Positions 61,741 to 64,000 of a stretch of DNA of 64,000 bases are shown here, piece after piece; position 1 is the first letter of the stretch, and each line of letters opens with the position of its first letter. The stretch comes from Halococcus agarilyticus (GTDB taxonomy: Archaea > Halobacteriota > Halobacteria > Halobacteriales > Halococcaceae), in the NCBI RefSeq assembly GCF_000334895.1, contig NZ_BAFM01000014.1, positions 47,416-111,415 of the forward strand, written 5' to 3'. The position numbers and the translations under genes were made by a program. A model generated the notes under the pieces. It saw only the letters and a list, made by a program, of their open reading frames with translations, did no database searches and was not told where the DNA came from.

Positions 61741-62025
61741 ATGAGTGTGACCGTCCACGAGATGCGGAACGCGATTCGAGCGGCGACGGGTCGCTTCGAA
61801 CGGGAGTTCGAGGCGTCGTTCACGAAGGAGGAACTACAGGCGATCTGTGATACACTCGAGGTCGACGTCGACGAGTCGGGGCAACCGTCAACGACGCGGA
61901 TGCGCCGACTCATCCGGGCGCAGGTCGGCGTCGCGGAGTCGCTGGAGGCGGCAGACGACTCCACGTTCAGAAAGGCCGACCTCCAGACGATCTCTGACGC
62001 GGTCGGGGTGTCCTCCGAGTCGTAG
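61741..62025 (+). CDS. small acidic protein with an internal repeat
   Basis: A 94-residue protein of unknown function. It contains two similar helical units: FTKEELQAICDTLEVDVDES and FRKADLQTISDAVGVSSES (shared pattern F-x-K-x-x-L-Q-x-I-x-D, ending in ES). Ancestrally this looks like a duplication of a helix-turn motif such as those used in protein or DNA contacts. No family recognised. The ATG at 61741 begins a plausible N terminus (VTVHEMRNAIRAATG). Genomic neighbours do not help. Confidence 0.55.
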   Translation: MSVTVHEMRNAIRAATGRFEREFEASFTKEELQAICDTLEVDVDESGQPSTTRMRRLIRAQVGVAESLEAADDSTFRKADLQTISDAVGVSSES

Positions 62026-62112
62026 CCGGGAGTCACCGGATCGGTTTACCTGTCGTGGTTCCTGAACCGACGTATTGAGTGAGAGCGATTGGAGAGATAG
62101 AAAGAACTCCGG

Positions 62113-62646
62113 CTACTCTTCAAATTCATCGGCCAGCAGGCTCCAAAGTGTGATGTCCTTATACTCGCCTTGCTTGTAGTAGGCATCGCGTTTCGTTCCT
62201 TCTTGCTGAAATCCGAGCTTTTCGAGGACACGCTTGCTCGCTGGATTGTCCGCCTGAACGCTCGCTTCGACGCGGTGCGCATTGAGCTCATCAAAAGCAT
62301 AGGCAACAAGCAGTTGTGCCGCCTCGCTTGCGTAGCCGTTGCCCCAGTAATCAGGCAGGACGTAGTATCCAACGTAGGCGGCGTGAGCACGCACGTCATG
62401 AAGGTTCGTCACGGCCCAGCCAACAACCATCTCCTCGGCACGGATCGCACAGAGCGCGCTCGGGTTCTCGGTGCTGTGTCCCTCGTTGATCCTTTCGCGT
62501 GTCTGTGACCGTGTATCGCATTCACCGTACGCGCCAGTTGCACGCATCTCAGGCTCGTTTCGTGATTGACGGTAGACTTCAACGTGGGTCTCGTCGTCGG
62601 GGTCGAGCGGAACCAGTTCGATGAGATCGGTGGCGAGGAATGCCAT
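62113..62646 (-). CDS. GNAT-family N-acetyltransferase
   Basis: A 177-residue acetyltransferase of the RimJ/RimL-like GNAT group. The acetyl-CoA site is VGYYVLPDYWGNGYASEAA (Q/R-x-x-G-x-G/A type), followed by NPASKRVLEKLGFQQEGTKR, a hallmark of this group. It probably acetylates a ribosomal protein N terminus or a small amine. The start at 62646 is used because the 60 upstream codons are Arg/Ser-rich and non-family. Confidence 0.88.
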   Translation of the reverse strand: MAFLATDLIELVPLDPDDETHVEVYRQSRNEPEMRATGAYGECDTRSQTRERINEGHSTENPSALCAIRAEEMVVGWAVTNLHDVRAHAAYVGYYVLPDYWGNGYASEAAQLLVAYAFDELNAHRVEASVQADNPASKRVLEKLGFQQEGTKRDAYYKQGEYKDITLWSLLADEFEE

Positions 62647-62997
62647 GTCCTTACAGTTGAGCGAGACAACATATTTCTCCCGACTGTGCAGATCTATCTG
62701 CCTTGGCCTTGGCGTTGGCGAGATAAGCAAGAGCGTGAAGCTCGTAAAAACATCTCTCGCGCGGCTGGACGAGGTCTGCGCGTCGAAAAAAGCACCATCC
62801 TGGTTTCGCACATTAGATCTCGCCATTGAGTGCGGGCAATGTGCAAGATACGCGCTCTCTATTCAGCAGCGTTTAGATGAACTGCCGAGTTTCTGGCAGG
62901 AGCGGCCTGCTGGATAGGGAGCGTGTATTCAGTATGGATAGCAAGCGCGTCACCGTACCATCGGTGGAATTTTTATTGATGAGACAACTGGACTCTT
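62647..62997. other. intergenic region
   Basis: 351 bases between the GNAT start and the HIT start, AT-richer than average. No gene is seen. It ends with the promoter at 62970-62977. Confidence 0.5.
62970..62977 (+). promoter_or_regulatory. TATA-like box, leaderless promoter
   Basis: TTTTTATT about 24 bases upstream of the ATG at 62998 of the HIT protein gene. Confidence 0.55.
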
Positions 62998-63417
62998 ATG
63001 CCCGACTGTGTATTTTGCTCGATAGCCGCCGATAGTTCGCCTGCTTATCGCCTCTATGAAGATGAAAACACGCTCGCCTTTCTTGATATTAAACCAGCGA
63101 TTCGCGGTCATACACTGGTTATCCCGAAGACACACCACGTAACGCTAACCGACATGCCGGAAGACCTTGTCGCAGACGTGTTCCGAACTGTTCAACGAGT
63201 CGCTGCTGCTCTTGAATCCACCCACGAACTAGATGGTTTCAATACTGCTCAGTCGAATGGAAAAACAAGACAAGAGGTTTTCCACGCACACGTTCATATC
63301 ATTCCCCGATATGAAGACGATAACGTGGCTCTGGGGTGGAGCCCAGAAGATATCGACGAACTGACCCAGCAGGAAATCGCTGCCTCGCTTCGCGGTGAGT
63401 TAGACTCACCATCGTGA
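62998..63417 (+). CDS. HIT-family hydrolase
   Basis: A 139-residue histidine-triad protein of the Hint branch. The N terminus has CVFCSIAA, and the catalytic triad motif is HAHVHIIPR (H-x-H-x-H). These enzymes hydrolyse nucleoside phosphoramidates or adenylylated lysine. Codon use is more AT-rich than in the first half of the window. The gene is preceded by a leaderless promoter and followed by the convergent zinc-ribbon gene. Confidence 0.92.
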   Translation: MPDCVFCSIAADSSPAYRLYEDENTLAFLDIKPAIRGHTLVIPKTHHVTLTDMPEDLVADVFRTVQRVAAALESTHELDGFNTAQSNGKTRQEVFHAHVHIIPRYEDDNVALGWSPEDIDELTQQEIAASLRGELDSPS

Positions 63418-63476
63418 CCGATACGCGTCCTATCTCGCACGACCACTGGAACCCATCACCGTTTCAGACCGTTTCA

Positions 63477-63632
63477 TCACCGACTGATGTCGTACCGCGC
63501 AATCTCGGTGGAGTCACACACTGGGCACGACTCCGCGCCAGGACCCACGTTCGAGCCGCACTGACGGCACTCCACGACGAGTTCGCGACCCGACTGGCCC
63601 AGCACGCGTTTCACTGTCTCGATCATGGTCAT
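63477..63632 (-). CDS. small zinc-ribbon protein
   Basis: A 51-residue (or 49 from the ATG at 63626) haloarchaeal zinc-finger protein: METVKRVLG-type basic helix, then ECRQCGSN and SCPVCDSTEIARYD, i.e. two CxxC knuckles for one Zn. Many such short haloarchaeal proteins exist, with unknown targets. The upstream codons (Ser/Leu-rich) look non-coding, so the short form is used. Confidence 0.65.
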   Translation of the reverse strand: MTMIETVKRVLGQSGRELVVECRQCGSNVGPGAESCPVCDSTEIARYDISR

Positions 63633-63878
63633 GGAAAGGTGGGGAACGAGCGTGTGACGCGCTCTGATCCGAGGGCTGTCGAGAGGAGCGCCCTCGCTCT
63701 CACGGAAGTACCCCACGATTATAGCTGAACTCGGGCAGGTGGATTTCTCATGCACGAGCAATACCGAAAACAATCTCGCAGAGGTATCTGTCATCATGCC
63801 ATGATGATTCAACCTAGCCGACCTCAGACACATGATAGCGCTGAATATTGTACGCAGTCAAACACGAGCAATCAGGAG

Positions 63879-64000
63879 GCACTGTCTAGTCAAAGTACGA
63901 GCAGTTCCTGGGTCTGGTGTCTATGCAACTCCAAGAACTGCTCGAAGAGACGTTGAACACGGCATCTCTTGAGTGTTGGGCCGAGGAGAGCACCCCGACA
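63879..64000 (+). mobile_element. IS6-type element, left end (runs off the window)
   Basis: Starts with terminal repeat GGCACTGTCTAGTCAAAG, which matches the end (GGCGCTGTCTAGTTGAGA) of the fragment at 49998. It contains the start of the transposase gene and continues beyond base 64000. Confidence 0.7.
63923..64000 (+). CDS. IS6-family transposase, N-terminal part (partial)
   Basis: From ATG 63923 the first 26 codons read MQLQELLEETLNTASLECWA and EESTPT, resembling the N terminus of haloarchaeal IS6-like transposases whose C terminus is seen at 50005-50320. The reading frame is open to the window edge, so the copy may be intact. Confidence 0.65.
   Translation, partial: MQLQELLEETLNTASLECWAEESTPT

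Overview
The window is chromosomal DNA of a halophilic archaeon (class Halobacteria). The evidence is high GC with GC-rich third positions, strongly acidic proteins, TATA boxes about 25 bases upstream of start codons (leaderless transcripts), archaeal-only genes (GatE, XPB with Bax1, bacterio-opsin-activator-like HTH, amphi-Trp proteins) and haloarchaeal insertion sequences. A Halococcus-like genus is possible, but I cannot fix the genus from sequence alone.

Region 1 (1-16.4 kb) holds dispersed single genes: a mechanosensitive-channel-like membrane protein, an HTH regulator, an amphi-Trp protein, a GlcD-type FAD oxidase, lipoproteins, a ThDP-dependent decarboxylase, MsrA, a BCCT transporter, an SDR/F420 oxidoreductase pair, a HAD phosphatase, an FMN alpha-hydroxy-acid oxidase and a DUF4870 protein. 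A CoA-transferase remnant lies just after the alpha-hydroxy-acid oxidase gene.

Region 2 (16.7-48.2 kb) is rich in acyl-CoA metabolism. It has an ACAD10/11-like acyl-CoA dehydrogenase divergent from an aminoglycoside-phosphotransferase-like kinase plus a MaoC hydratase; a second acyl-CoA dehydrogenase with an alpha/beta hydrolase and a winged-HTH regulator; a zinc alcohol dehydrogenase; a cytochrome P450; an enoyl-CoA hydratase/acyl-CoA ligase pair; a complete LivJHMGF-type ABC importer; a fused 3-hydroxyacyl-CoA dehydrogenase/enoyl-CoA hydratase; a thiolase fragment; a phenylacetate-CoA-ligase-like enzyme; and a MaoC gene broken by a frameshift. Together they suggest import, CoA activation and beta-oxidation-like breakdown of carboxylic (fatty, branched or aromatic) acids. 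Housekeeping genes (gatE, two PH-domain proteins, an UppP-like phosphatase) sit among them. gatE carries two in-frame copies of a 58-bp paired-hairpin unit whose second stem differs between copies but stays fully paired.

Region 3 (48.2-64 kb) is a lower-GC island full of mobile DNA. It contains a 1.4-kb gene-free stretch, fragments of ISH3-type and IS6-type transposases, an IS630 element with a dead transposase, a DUF5995 and PhoD pair, and a contractile tail-sheath gene cut by a 1654-bp IS4-family element with a 9-bp target duplication. Beyond these lie an operon of a histone-fold-like protein, the XPB helicase and Bax1 (Bax1 broken by a 4-bp tandem duplication), then small genes (GNAT, HIT, a zinc ribbon). 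The window ends inside an IS6-type element that is inverted relative to the fragment at 50 kb.
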